Shown: positions 7,948 to 16,874, counted from the stretch's first letter. The stretch: 64,000 bases of DNA from JBICHN01 sp043101845 (GCA_043101845.1 JBICHN010000002.1:124001-188000), one strand, 5' to 3'. Numbers and translations are program-made. The notes: generated by a model not told the origin, from the letters alone.

Positions 7948-9157
7948 CGGCCTGCTCCGTGACCTTGTCCCGCGCTGAATCCGGAAGGGGTTGAATCTTG
8001 GGTCGCCGCCGCTTCGTTTTCTTCTTGTGAATCGTGTAGTTCCGCATCGAGTCGAGCTTGCCGTAGCAGAGCAGGCGATCATGCGCCAGGAGTTCTCGTG
8101 AGTTCTTCGGATTTGAAATCACCGTCGCGCCACGATTGAGCGTGAGGACGACAATGTCTTTCTCGCGGAGCCGTGATCCCTCGATGGTGGTTCCCACGAG
8201 CTCCGAACCCTCGGGAATGATGAGTTCGGCGACGCCGTAGCCACGACTGATCGTGAGTCGCTGACGGATGTCGATTTCCGGGAAGTCGATCTGGCTCGAG
8301 ATGAAGTCGACGATGGCGCCGGCGATATCGAGTTGCGTCGCGCCCTCGATGCCCTCCAGGCCGGGCGAGGAATTGACCTCCATGATCTGCGGCCCGGCGT
8401 TGCTCTCAAGAAGGTCGACGCCTGCGACACGCAGCCCCATGATTTGCGCGGCGCGCACCGCGGTTTCCTCATAGGTCGAATCAAGCGTGATCGGCTCCGC
8501 GATGCCGCCGCGGTGCACATTGCTTCGAAACTCCTGACCCTGAGCGACCCGGCGCATCGCCGCTACGACACGATCACCCACGACGAGCGCACGAACATCT
8601 TTGCCCTTGCTCTCCGCGACGAACTTCTGAATGAGCACATTCTGCCGTGCGCTCTGCAGGGTCTCGATGATCGCCTCGGCGATCTTCTCCGACTCGGCGA
8701 GAATGACACCAACCCCCTGTGTGCCTTCGAGCACTTTGATGATGACCGGTGAGCCACCGACCCGCTGAATCGCCGGGAGCACATCGCCTCGGTCGCGAAC
8801 GAACGAGGTGTGCGGAATGCCGATGTCGTGACGACTCAGGATCTGCAGCGATCGAAGTTTGTCCCGGGAGTTCACTATGCCGTTCGCCGAATTCGGCGTG
8901 TAGACATCCATCTGTTCGAACTGGCGGACCACGGCCGTGCCGAAGTAGGTGATGGAGGCGCCGATACGGGGAAGAATCGCGTCGACCGAGTTCACCGGTT
9001 TGCCCGCGTAGAAGAGGTCGGGCTCACCCTCGCGAAGTTCGATCGCGAACTTGAGCGTGTTCAGGATGCGGACCTTGTGCCCGCGGTCCTGCGCCGCCTG
9101 GCGCAGGCGACGCGTGCTGTAGGCGCGGGGACTGACGGAAAGAATGCCGAGTTTCAT
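7928..9157 (-). CDS. rimK: RimK-family ATP-grasp ligase with C-terminal RCK_C-like domain
   Basis: 409 residues; RimK proteins are usually about 300. Residues 1-95 are the pre-ATP-grasp fold (MKLGILSVSP), 96-285 the ATP-grasp domain with SPVIIKVLEGTQGVGV, the nucleotide-binding IQKFV segment and the Mg-binding MEVNSSPGLEGIE. RimK adds glutamates to ribosomal protein S6, and relatives ligate amino acids to other peptides or cofactors. Unlike classical RimK, residues about 305-368 (YGVAELIIPEGSELVGTTI... DIVVLTLNRGATVISNPKNSRELLAHDRLLCYG) look like an RCK_C/TrkA-C ligand-binding domain, followed by a basic tail rich in K and R. An in-frame extension upstream exists but lacks homology. The gene overlaps the deacylase gene by 20 bp. 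Confidence 0.88.
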   Translation of the reverse strand: MKLGILSVSPRAYSTRRLRQAAQDRGHKVRILNTLKFAIELREGEPDLFYAGKPVNSVDAILPRIGASITYFGTAVVRQFEQMDVYTPNSANGIVNSRDKLRSLQILSRHDIGIPHTSFVRDRGDVLPAIQRVGGSPVIIKVLEGTQGVGVILAESEKIAEAIIETLQSARQNVLIQKFVAESKGKDVRALVVGDRVVAAMRRVAQGQEFRSNVHRGGIAEPITLDSTYEETAVRAAQIMGLRVAGVDLLESNAGPQIMEVNSSPGLEGIEGATQLDIAGAIVDFISSQIDFPEIDIRQRLTISRGYGVAELIIPEGSELVGTTIEGSRLREKDIVVLTLNRGATVISNPKNSRELLAHDRLLCYGKLDSMRNYTIHKKKTKRRRPKIQPLPDSARDKVTEQADGRGSS

Positions 9158-9296
9158 CGAAGTGTTCCGTTCCGCGCGGCGATCCGTGCGGCGCTCTCGA
9201 TCGAGAATCGCGGAGGCCAGAATTCGACTCACATGAGCCAATCATTCTATGACTCGATCAGTGGCGAGCGTGTGGACGCGAAGAATCGCGACCGAA

Positions 9297-10901
9297 TCAG
9301 GGAAACTGACGGCGAGCGGCGGCGTCCGGTCGTCCGATCGGCGCTCCGCTCACGCGATCGATCGAAAGTTGCGCGTTCGTCTCGTCAATCCATTCCGTCA
9401 TCCGATCGGCCAGGTCGCGGACGAGCGCCGGCCGCTCCGCCGCCACATTCTGCGACTCTCCGACATCGGACGAGAGGTCGTACAACTCGAAGCGTGGGCC
9501 CTCGTGGAAGTAGATCAGTTTCCAGGAGCCGTGGCGGATGGAGGTGAACGGTTCGATTCCCGGTCCCGAGGCGCCCCACTGGTGGGGCTGATGGAACAAG
9601 ATCGACCGATCCAGGAATTCATCGTGCGATTCGCCCCGCAGCAGAGGGGTGAGGTCGATTCCGTCGACTGACGGCTCGTGCGCTTTTGGAACCGGGACCC
9701 CGGACATCGCGAGAATTGTGGGAAAGAAGTCATGGCTGACGACCGGCGCATGACTCACTGATGGTCGTGGCACGGCGTTTGGCCAACGAACGATGAGTGG
9801 GACGCGCACGCCGCCTTCGTAGGCCGAGCCCTTGCCGCTTCGAAGCGGCGCGTTGTGCGTATGCCGGGTCTGTCCGTCGGGCGCCGCGCCTCGCGCGTGC
9901 GCGCTGAGACCACCGTTGTCGGAGCTGTAGATGATGATCGTGCGATCGAGCGCCTCGACCTCCTCGAGCGTGTCGATGAGAGTCGCGAGGGCCGCGTCGA
10001 CCGTCTCGATCATCGTCGCATAGGCGGCTTCGCGATCGTCGAGTTCCGCGTACTCGCCGAGATATTGATGGTTCGCCATGATCGGCGCGTGCACCGCATA
10101 GGGGGCGAAGTTGAGGAAGAAGGGTTGACCATCGCTGACCGCGTTGCGGATCGCCTGCGCCGCTTCGGTCGCGAGCGCCTCTGTGAGGTAAATGTCCTGA
10201 CCGTGATACGACTCGAGACCGGGGATATCCCAAACGCTCGAACTCGAAGACGGATCCTTGCCCTGTCGACCCGCGACGGTGAAATGATGGGTCCCGTAGT
10301 AACTCGCCGGTCCGCCGGAGGCGTGTCCGGCGACATTGATGTCGAATCCGATTCGGGTCGGATCGGCTGCGAATGACTCGTGCGCTCCGAAGTGCGCTTT
10401 GCCGACATGGATGGTGCGGTATCCCGCGCGGCGCAGGAGCGACGGGAGCGTGACATCCTGCTCGTCAAGACCGTTCATTCGCCACGGCGGCGGGTCGAGC
10501 GATGGGTGCTTCGCGGAAGTGTCGCGATCGCGATGAAGCGTCCAGTAGGTCACGCCGCTCCGCGCCGGACACATGCCGGTCATGATGCTCGTCCGGGTCG
10601 GCGTACAAACCGGCGCGGAGGCGTACGCGTTCGAGAATCGCATGCCCTCCGCCGCGAGTCGCTCCGCCGCCGGTGTGCGATATCGCGCGTTGAGCGGAGT
10701 CGCTTCGTCGTGCATCGGCACGGAAAGATCCTGCCACCCGAGATCGTCAACGAGAAAGAGAACGATGTTCAGTGGGTCGTGCGGTGGAGATTCGAACGCC
10801 GCGGTGGGATCACACACGCCGGCGAATCCCATGATCGCGATCCATGCGACCAGCTGTCGAGACCGAGCCGCCTTTCTCGTCCCGTTTGGATGATTGCTCA
10901 T
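9297..10901 (-). CDS. Secreted formylglycine-dependent sulfatase
   Basis: 534 residues. An N-terminal hydrophobic segment (LVAWIAIMGFAGVCDPTAAF) suggests export. The type I sulfatase signature CTPTRTSIMTG places the formylglycine-forming cysteine at Cys99; Asp52-Asp53 in LFLVDDLGWQD are the calcium-binding pair, and IIIYSSDNGG supplies the second Asp-Asn metal pair. HVGKAHFG, VHAPI and RSGKGSAYEGGVRVPLIVRWP are further family motifs. It would remove sulfate esters from a polysaccharide or glycan; the substrate is unknown. GGAAGG lies 9 nt before the ATG. The maturase (formylglycine-generating enzyme) is not in the window. Confidence 0.93.
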   Translation of the reverse strand: MSNHPNGTRKAARSRQLVAWIAIMGFAGVCDPTAAFESPPHDPLNIVLFLVDDLGWQDLSVPMHDEATPLNARYRTPAAERLAAEGMRFSNAYASAPVCTPTRTSIMTGMCPARSGVTYWTLHRDRDTSAKHPSLDPPPWRMNGLDEQDVTLPSLLRRAGYRTIHVGKAHFGAHESFAADPTRIGFDINVAGHASGGPASYYGTHHFTVAGRQGKDPSSSSSVWDIPGLESYHGQDIYLTEALATEAAQAIRNAVSDGQPFFLNFAPYAVHAPIMANHQYLGEYAELDDREAAYATMIETVDAALATLIDTLEEVEALDRTIIIYSSDNGGLSAHARGAAPDGQTRHTHNAPLRSGKGSAYEGGVRVPLIVRWPNAVPRPSVSHAPVVSHDFFPTILAMSGVPVPKAHEPSVDGIDLTPLLRGESHDEFLDRSILFHQPHQWGASGPGIEPFTSIRHGSWKLIYFHEGPRFELYDLSSDVGESQNVAAERPALVRDLADRMTEWIDETNAQLSIDRVSGAPIGRPDAAARRQFP

Positions 10902-11076
10902 GCGGCGTACCTTCCCATTCCCGAAGTCGCCGGCCGGAATGAATGACTCCTCATCGCCGGCTCAGTTCGATTTCATGGCGCCGTCGTAGCGTCAAAGTGG
11001 CATGGAGCGTCACACGATCCGTGGAGTGGCGTTCCGAAACTCACGCGACACTGAACCTCTGAGGGAGGAACGCATT

Positions 11077-11547
11077 ATGGCGATGACACGAAACGAACTC
11101 GAGAAAAAGACCATCAAGAAGGTCCAGGATCTCATTTCCATCAATATCGACAGCGAGAAGGGCTTTGCGAAGGCGGCTGAAAATATCGAGGACGCCTCGC
11201 TCGCCGACCACTTCCGTCGAATCGGAACTGAACGCGGCCGCTTCGCGCGAGAATTGCAGAACTATGTCGAGTGGAAGGGCGAAGACGCAGAGGACGACGG
11301 CTCTCTGCAGGGCAAGATGCACCGCTGGTGGATCGACATTCGCGGAACCGTCCAGGACGGCGACAGGGCGGCGGTGCTGTCCGAGGCCGAGCGCGGCGAG
11401 GACAAGATCAAGGAGATGTACGAGGACACGCTCAAGGAAACCGCCGGCAGCGAGATGAACAGCGTGTTGCAGAATCAGTACGCCGCGGTCAAGAAGGCGC
11501 ACGATCAGATCCGTGATCTGCGCGACGCGGCCAAGGCGGCGAAGTAA
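11077..11547 (+). CDS. PA2169-family four-helix-bundle protein (DUF2383)
   Basis: 156 residues, all helical in appearance, with the ferritin-like arrangement of DUF2383: LEKKTIKKVQDLISINIDSEKGF..., DHFRRIGTERGRFARELQNYV, and a last helix NQYAAVKKAHDQIRDLRD. Proteins of this family are often stress-induced and found with other general stress genes; no reaction is established. The ATG at 11077 has GGGAGG 8 nt upstream; the longer in-frame start at 11002 has no ribosome binding site. It is followed 27 bp later by the DUF4112 gene, likely the same transcript. Confidence 0.85.
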   Translation: MAMTRNELEKKTIKKVQDLISINIDSEKGFAKAAENIEDASLADHFRRIGTERGRFARELQNYVEWKGEDAEDDGSLQGKMHRWWIDIRGTVQDGDRAAVLSEAERGEDKIKEMYEDTLKETAGSEMNSVLQNQYAAVKKAHDQIRDLRDAAKAAK

Positions 11548-11574
11548 CTCGATCGCCGCAGGAGCGACTCTCAC

Positions 11575-12051
11575 ATGACCACATTGAACACCGGTCATGA
11601 TCAGGTTCGACGCGTCGGCGGCTGGTCCGGGGGGGACAGCCGCCGACCCGCGGCCGGTGACAGCGCCGAGCGTCTCAACCACGCGATTCCGACCGGCGCC
11701 AGGCTGCACCCCGCGGCCGCCGCAGCGCGCGCCCGGACCATATCCCGGGTCCTCGATAACTGGATTCAGATTCCGGGGACGAGCTTCCGCTTCGGGCTCG
11801 ACCCGGTCATCGGTCTGGTCCCGGGAATCGGAGACCTCATCGCTTTCCTTATCTCGCTGTACATCGTGCAACTCGCCCGGGAATCGGGCGCGCCGAAGCG
11901 GGCCGTGGCGCAGATGATGGGACGAATCGGACTCGATTTCCTCATCGGGCTGCTGCCTCTCGTTGGCGATCTCGGCGACTTCGTGTACAAGGCGAACGCG
12001 AAGAACACCGAACATCTCGAGCGGCTCGCTGAGCGTCACAATCAACCCTGA
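11575..12051 (+). CDS. DUF4112-domain membrane protein
   Basis: 158 residues. After a low-complexity N-terminus, residues about 55-150 carry the DUF4112 core: LDNWIQIPGTSFRFGLDPVIGLVPGIGD, then a membrane segment (LIAFLISLYIVQLA), a second one (LDFLIGLLPLVGDLGDFVY) and the typical KANAKNTEHLE end. The family is of unknown function, membrane-bound, and commonly near stress genes. It sits between the DUF2383 gene and mscL, 27 and 56 bp away, so a common operon is likely. Confidence 0.85.
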   Translation: MTTLNTGHDQVRRVGGWSGGDSRRPAAGDSAERLNHAIPTGARLHPAAAAARARTISRVLDNWIQIPGTSFRFGLDPVIGLVPGIGDLIAFLISLYIVQLARESGAPKRAVAQMMGRIGLDFLIGLLPLVGDLGDFVYKANAKNTEHLERLAERHNQP

Positions 12052-12107
12052 CATTCCGGCGTCCGGCGCCTGGCGTGCCCGCCGACCTTCCAGGAAGGAG
12101 CGTCCAC

Positions 12108-12629
12108 ATGGGCATGATCCAGGAATTCAAGAAGTTCGCCCTGCGCGGAAACCTCGCGGACATGGCGATCGGCTTCACCGTCGGCGCGGCGTTCACGACC
12201 GTTGCGAAGTCTCTCGTGAACGACATCATCATGCCGCCCGTCGGCCTTCTTGTAGGACGCGTGGACTTCGAAGATCTCTTCTGGGTGCTGCGGGCGGGGG
12301 AAGAAGATCTCGGCCGGCCCTATTACACGATTGAGGAGGCGCAAGCCGCCGGCGCCGTGACGCTCAACTATGGCGTGTTCGCGAACAACTGTCTCGCTCT
12401 CTTCGTGGTCGCGATCGCCATGTTTCTGATTATCCGCTCGATCAATCGCCTCGATGATGAACTCGACGACGCCTTCGTCGCGAAGCAGGCGCAGACCAAG
12501 TCGGGCGAGCCACCGACGCACCGGAAGTGTCCCTTTTGTCTGACGACGGTTCCGTTCCGCGCGACGCGCTGCTCCGCGTGCACCTCGGAAATGCCGTCCC
12601 CCGGCGACGCGTCGGCCGCGACCGCTTAG
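12108..12629 (+). CDS. mscL: Large-conductance mechanosensitive channel MscL with C-terminal zinc ribbon
   Basis: 173 residues; opens under membrane tension during hypo-osmotic shock. The N-terminus MGMIQEFKKFALRGNLADMAIGFTVGAAFTTVAKSLVNDIIMPPVG is the highly conserved first helix and membrane segment. The periplasmic loop contains FEDLFWVLRAGEEDLG, and the second membrane helix is LNYGVFANNCLALFVVAIAMFLIIR. After the usual cytoplasmic helix the protein continues into CPFCLTTVPFRATRCSAC, a four-cysteine zinc-ribbon motif at about residues 142-161. The ATG at 12108 has AAGGAG 8 nt upstream; the longer reading frame from 12075 is not supported. The gene ends 5 bp from the convergent antiporter gene. 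Confidence 0.95.
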   Translation: MGMIQEFKKFALRGNLADMAIGFTVGAAFTTVAKSLVNDIIMPPVGLLVGRVDFEDLFWVLRAGEEDLGRPYYTIEEAQAAGAVTLNYGVFANNCLALFVVAIAMFLIIRSINRLDDELDDAFVAKQAQTKSGEPPTHRKCPFCLTTVPFRATRCSACTSEMPSPGDASAATA

Positions 12630-12634
12630 CTCGT

Positions 12635-13618
12635 TCAGCCGAACCACGCGGGCGCGCGGGTGATGAGAATGACGAGGTAGACGAGGTAACCGAGAAGAAG
12701 AAGGACACCCTCGGCTCGGGAAAGGCGGCCGCCGCTCCGGAGGAGCGGACCGAGCGCGATGCTCGCGAGCATCATGACCGGGAGGTCGAGCCAGAAGGAT
12801 TGCAGAGTCACGCGCTGCGGCTCAATCACGGTCGCGATGCCCAGGATCCCGAGCACATTGAAAATGTTCGAGCCGACGATATTGCCCACCGCAATGTCTG
12901 GACACTTTCGCGCCGCGGCGACGATCGAAGTCAGCAGTTCAGGCAGTGAAGTACCGGCCGCGACGATGGTCAGGCCGATGACGAGTTCGGAAACTCCGAA
13001 CTGCTCGGCAAGCTCACGGGCCGCCAAGACGAAGATTCGCGAACCAAAGACGAGCAGCGCGAGACCGGCGACGATCAGCGTGAGTTCGATCAACGCGGGG
13101 CGCGACTTCGTCGTGGCGGGAACGCCTTGCGCGACCTCCCGATTCGCCTGCTCCAGTTGAGACGCCGCGGCCGTCCGGCCAACGACATATGCTCGCGCGA
13201 GATAGACCACGAGCCCCAGCATCATGAGGGCGCCGACCCAGCGCGGGAGCGTCCCACCAAGCAGCAACGCCACCCACGGGATCGCCGCGACGCCGATCAT
13301 CGTCCAGAGATCACGGCGGACCTGATCGATACCGAGCACGATGGGTTGCACGAGCGCGGTGACGCCGAGGATCACTGCGATGTTGAAGATATTCGACCCG
13401 ACCACATTGCCGACCGAGATGTCCACCGAGCCGGCGAGTGTCGCGGAGACGCTCGCGGCGAGTTCCGGCGTCGAAGTGCCAAACCCGACCACGGTGAGCC
13501 CGATGAACAGCGGCGAGACGCCGAGCCGCGCGGCGAACGATGCGGAGCCACGCACGAGCCAGTCGGCTCCGAGCGTTACGAGCGCCAGTCCCACGGCAAG
13601 CAGAAGCATGTTTGGCAT
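12635..13618 (-). CDS. Calcium/cation antiporter of the CaCA family (YrbG-like)
   Basis: 327 residues with about ten membrane segments in two homologous halves. Each half has an alpha-repeat: GFGTSTPELAASVSATLAG with GNVVGSNIFNIAVILG in the first, AAGTSLPELLTSIVAAAR with GNIVGSNIFNVLGILG in the second. The acidic residues in these repeats bind the transported cation. The family exchanges Ca2+ for Na+ or K+. The role here is probably inner-membrane calcium efflux. The start at 13618 is the only one that retains the first membrane helix; no strong ribosome binding site is visible. Confidence 0.93.
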   Translation of the reverse strand: MPNMLLLAVGLALVTLGADWLVRGSASFAARLGVSPLFIGLTVVGFGTSTPELAASVSATLAGSVDISVGNVVGSNIFNIAVILGVTALVQPIVLGIDQVRRDLWTMIGVAAIPWVALLLGGTLPRWVGALMMLGLVVYLARAYVVGRTAAASQLEQANREVAQGVPATTKSRPALIELTLIVAGLALLVFGSRIFVLAARELAEQFGVSELVIGLTIVAAGTSLPELLTSIVAAARKCPDIAVGNIVGSNIFNVLGILGIATVIEPQRVTLQSFWLDLPVMMLASIALGPLLRSGGRLSRAEGVLLLLGYLVYLVILITRAPAWFG

Positions 13619-13880
13619 GAGGTCGCAGTCTTCGCGTCAACGCCGCTAATAGTAAGCCACGACATCCGGCGTCGGCACGGGGCATGAAGACGCGCTCACA
13701 TCGTTTTCAACAGGCGCTCATCGGCCGCCTTTAGCGTCAGGTACGAAGTCAACAGACTCGACGGAGTTGTGACGACGGCGGAAGAGCAACGAAATGACCA
13801 ATGAAACCCACGCAGAGTTCGCCGACCGGAGGCCGAGTACATGGCGCCGGGAGATACGAACCTGAAGGAGGATACCTGAA

Positions 13881-14114
13881 ATGACACGCGACGCTGTTCA
13901 TGTACTCCCGCGAAGAGGCCAGTGGGCGGTTCAGAGCGAAGACACCACCCGTGCCGATTCACTTCACGAGACACAGGATGCGGCGATCGATCGCGCGCAG
14001 GAAATCGCGTCGAACCGAAAGGTCGAGCTCGTCATTCACGGACGAGACGGTCAGATCCGTGACAAGCGGTCCTTCGGCAACGACCCGTACCCGCCGCGCG
14101 ACCGCACACCGTAA
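13881..14114 (+). CDS. DUF2188-domain small protein
   Basis: 77 residues matching DUF2188 along nearly its whole length: HVLPRRGQWAVQSEDTTRADSLHETQDAAIDRAQEIA, then ELVIHGRDGQIRDKRSFGNDPYPPRD. The function of this widespread small cytosolic domain is unknown; it is often near stress-response genes. AAGGAGG is placed 8 nt before the ATG. A strong terminator follows at 14153-14189, so the gene is probably a single transcription unit. Confidence 0.88.
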   Translation: MTRDAVHVLPRRGQWAVQSEDTTRADSLHETQDAAIDRAQEIASNRKVELVIHGRDGQIRDKRSFGNDPYPPRDRTP

Positions 14115-14152
14115 CGAACCGCCTGCGTTGGACCGGCGATGGCACACAACCA

Positions 14153-14189
14153 CCCCGCGAAGTCTCCTGCAGACTTCGCGGGGCTTTTC
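14153..14189 (+). terminator. Rho-independent terminator after the DUF2188 gene
   Basis: CCCCGCGAAGTC at 14153-14164 pairs perfectly with GACTTCGCGGGG at 14172-14183, with a 7-nt loop, and is followed by CTTTTC. It lies 39 bp after the DUF2188 stop. Confidence 0.92.
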
Positions 14190-14266
14190 TATCATGCGAA
14201 GACTCGACGAAAGCGGGTCTGCAGTTTTCCGAAGGATTCAATCGGTCAACCGTCAGGAGGCCGGGC

Positions 14267-14938
14267 ATGCTCGCGGGCGCCAGAGATACCGTGATCGATT
14301 TCGTCCGGGCGATTCGTACTGGAGTGGCCCCCTGGCCCGTCAAACTCGGCGTGTCCATCGCCGCGGCGGCTTTTCTGGCGTCTGGCGTGCTCATGGTCTT
14401 CGGCATGGTCGAACTGAGCGGGGGCCGGGTCCATGAACCATTCGGCATCGCGGGCGTGGCGCTCGCGGCGGCGGGCTGGATCGGATCGTTGAGCTACATC
14501 TGGTGGCCGTTCGGTCGCTTCCAGCGGATCGTGAAGTGCGGTTTCGCGATTGCGGCCGTATGGCTCGTCATGCTCGCGCTCAGTCTCGCGGTGTCCGAAG
14601 TGTTCCCTCGCGCCGACGAGTTCTTCATCGCCGGCCTCTTTCTCCTGTCGATCGGCCTCTCGATCCTCATCATGGCGTCGGCCGTGTACCAGCGCAGCGC
14701 TACTCGACCTCTGGTGCGTCGGGGTGGCGAGATCAATGTCCAGTGTCCTGGTTGCGGCTACTCAATGGTGGGGCTTCACGAGTGTCGTTGTCCGGAATGC
14801 GGCGAGGCCTTTACCATCGACGAGATCATTCGTCTGCAGATGTTCGACTACCGGGTCGAGCCGGCCGTCGTCTCAAAGGCGCCGCGCCCTGAAGACGAGG
14901 CGCCCGAATCGTCCGCCGGACTTGTTCCGGTGACCTAG
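14267..14938 (+). CDS. Membrane protein with CPxCGY...CPECG zinc ribbon
   Basis: 223 residues. Four hydrophobic segments occupy about residues 25-47, 57-80, 89-112 and 121-142. The cytosolic C-terminal part contains NVQCPGCGYSMVGLHECRCPECGEAFTIDEI, a four-cysteine zinc ribbon of a form that recurs in many membrane proteins of Planctomycetota, especially Phycisphaerae. No enzyme motif is seen. GGAGG lies 8 nt before the ATG at 14267. The role is unknown; the motif is a useful taxonomic sign. Confidence 0.8.
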   Translation: MLAGARDTVIDFVRAIRTGVAPWPVKLGVSIAAAAFLASGVLMVFGMVELSGGRVHEPFGIAGVALAAAGWIGSLSYIWWPFGRFQRIVKCGFAIAAVWLVMLALSLAVSEVFPRADEFFIAGLFLLSIGLSILIMASAVYQRSATRPLVRRGGEINVQCPGCGYSMVGLHECRCPECGEAFTIDEIIRLQMFDYRVEPAVVSKAPRPEDEAPESSAGLVPVT

Positions 14939-14975
14939 TCGGGTCGGACGGAGTTCGCACGAGGAGTTCGGCCGC

Positions 14976-15365
14976 GTGGACGAGCCGTTTGTCATCGATG
15001 GGATCGATCATGTAGAGGTGTTCGTGACCGACCTTGACGCGGCGGCGGCATGGTACGCGCGAACGCTCGGCCTCAAGCTCGTGCATAAGTGGGACGGCGG
15101 ACCGTACTTCATCGGCGCCTACGGGGCGCATCTGGCCCTCTTTCCCATCGTCGGCGCCAACGCCGGTCTCGATCCCGCGGCCGCGCGAGGGTGGTATCGC
15201 GTCGCCTGGCGGGTGACGCCGGAACGATTCGAAGCCGCCCAGCGGTGGCTGCGAGAGTTATCGATTCCGTTCCGGGGCCCGATCGACCACGACATCGCCT
15301 GGTCGATCTACTTCAAGGATCCGGATGGCAACCTGCTCGAGATCACCTGCGCGCAAACTGATTGA
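14976..15365 (+). CDS. VOC-family (glyoxalase/dioxygenase-like) protein
   Basis: 129 residues, one vicinal-oxygen-chelate unit: IDGIDHVEVFVTDLDAAAAWYARTLGLKLVHKW at the start and IDHDIAWSIYFKDPDGNLLEITCA at the end. The metal-ligand positions His (DHVEV) and Glu (LLEIT) are present, and DHDIAWSIYF supplies another His. Members are isomerases, dioxygenases or resistance proteins, and the substrate cannot be told. The GTG start at 14976 has GAGGAG 9 nt upstream. It is 37 bp after the zinc-ribbon membrane protein gene, possibly one transcript. Confidence 0.85.
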   Translation: MDEPFVIDGIDHVEVFVTDLDAAAAWYARTLGLKLVHKWDGGPYFIGAYGAHLALFPIVGANAGLDPAAARGWYRVAWRVTPERFEAAQRWLRELSIPFRGPIDHDIAWSIYFKDPDGNLLEITCAQTD

Positions 15366-15374
15366 GCCTTTCGA

Positions 15375-16745
15375 TCAAGCGGCGCGGCGCTCCGAACTCG
15401 CGTGACGCTGAGCGCCGGCGCTCATCTCAGCGAAGTCCGCCTCCATCGCTTCGAACGCGTCGACCACGGCCGGATCAAAGTGCGATCCGGCGCCGTCGAG
15501 AATGATCCGCTTCGCTTCCGCGTGCGTCATGGCGTCTTTGTACACCCGCTTGCTCGTGAGCGCGTCGTACACATCGGCCAGGGCGACGATCCGACCGGCC
15601 ATGGGAATGTCTTCACCCGCGAGGCCGTAGGGGTAGCCGGCGCCGTCCCAGCGCTCGTGATGGGTGTAGGCGATCTCGCAGGCGATCTCGAGAAAGTCAT
15701 CGTCGCCGAGGCGCTCCTTGATCGCGGTGAGGCATTCGCCTCCGATCGTCGTATGGGTCTGCATGACACGCCGCTCGTCGTCGGTGAGCCGCGCCGGCTT
15801 GAGCAGTATCGAGTCCGGCACACCGACCTTTCCAATGTCGTGCAACGAGGAGCTCAGGCCGATGAGCGTGACGAGACGGTCGTCGAGTTCGGGGTGACGA
15901 CGCGCCCGGAGCTCGTTCGCGAGGAGATCGACATATCGCCGAATACGCTCGAGGTGTTCACCGGTGTCGTCATCGCGAGACTCGGCGAGCTTGGCCAGTC
16001 CGAAGATCACCGCGTCCCGTGTCCGCAGAAGAGAGACGGTGCGCTCGTCGACGAGGCGTTCGAGATGCTCGTTCACCCAGGCGAGTCGGTTCTCGTACCG
16101 GTGGACGATCGACGCGCTGACGACAAGCGTGAGCAGCGAAAGGGTCGCCGACACGATGAGGCCGATCATCCAGACCGGACCCGTCACGCGCGCCACGGCG
16201 GCGGCGATGCCACGCTCGCGTTGATGGGCGAGCACCTTGACATCGAGTCTCGGTATGTCACGTACGCCGATGAGATGCGCCCCGTCGCCCATGCGGGCCC
16301 AGCCGCTCGCGGACGCGCCGTCGCGCGCCGCGTTGACGATCGATTCACCGGTAGCCGGGGACGCGATCGACGCGAGCGTCGACATGCCCGGCGTCATCTT
16401 TCGGAGATCCGGATTGTGCCGCAACTCGGGGTGGCAGACGAGCGCGCCGGTCTCATTGCTCACGACGCAGAGAAAGCCGTCGTTCGGCAGACGGATCGTC
16501 TCGATCGTGGACTGCAGGCGCTCCCAGTCGGCGGACTCGGGCTCGAGTGTCTCGATGCCCATGACTTCGATGAGCTCTGCCATCTGACTCGCGACGAGCG
16601 CGTTGTCCGCGAGAACCTGAGCCCGCATCATGCGATCGAGGTCGCGGTGGAGCCAGTTGGCGAACCAGGCGAGTCCCAGCACGAGACAGGCAAGCTGCGC
16701 AATCGATAGAAGGACCGCCAGCAGCATTCGTTTCGTGATCCGCAT
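15375..16745 (-). CDS. Membrane sensor with HD-GYP cyclic-di-GMP phosphodiesterase domain
   Basis: 456 residues. Membrane helices at about 7-30 and 188-212 enclose a periplasmic sensor region of about 155 residues (Cache-like: FLCVVSNETGALVCHPELRHNPDL...). A helical linker leads to an HD-GYP domain with SLHDIGKVGVPDSILLKPARLTDDE, the HTTIGGECL segment, HHERWDGAGYPYGLAGEDIP and RIVALADVYDAL, all diagnostic. HD-GYP proteins hydrolyse cyclic-di-GMP, which would lower its level in response to an external signal. The start at 16745 removes an unconserved 26-residue extension; GGGAGG is 10 nt before it. Confidence 0.92.
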   Translation of the reverse strand: MRITKRMLLAVLLSIAQLACLVLGLAWFANWLHRDLDRMMRAQVLADNALVASQMAELIEVMGIETLEPESADWERLQSTIETIRLPNDGFLCVVSNETGALVCHPELRHNPDLRKMTPGMSTLASIASPATGESIVNAARDGASASGWARMGDGAHLIGVRDIPRLDVKVLAHQRERGIAAAVARVTGPVWMIGLIVSATLSLLTLVVSASIVHRYENRLAWVNEHLERLVDERTVSLLRTRDAVIFGLAKLAESRDDDTGEHLERIRRYVDLLANELRARRHPELDDRLVTLIGLSSSLHDIGKVGVPDSILLKPARLTDDERRVMQTHTTIGGECLTAIKERLGDDDFLEIACEIAYTHHERWDGAGYPYGLAGEDIPMAGRIVALADVYDALTSKRVYKDAMTHAEAKRIILDGAGSHFDPAVVDAFEAMEADFAEMSAGAQRHASSERRAA

Positions 16746-16874
16746 GTGCGATTCGCCTCCCTGCGAGCGCTTTCCGGCCGCCTCGGATGGCCCGTTTTCG
16801 AGATATCGACCGGTGGTTCCCATGGTTTGAGTGAGCTTCGAGGATCGCCCCCGAATCTGCCGAGGTGATCAATG

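Noticed and set aside
9548..9570. GGTTCGATTCCC, like a tRNA T-loop
   Set aside because: The flanking bases do not pair into a T-stem and no acceptor or anticodon arm can be built; it lies inside the sulfatase gene.
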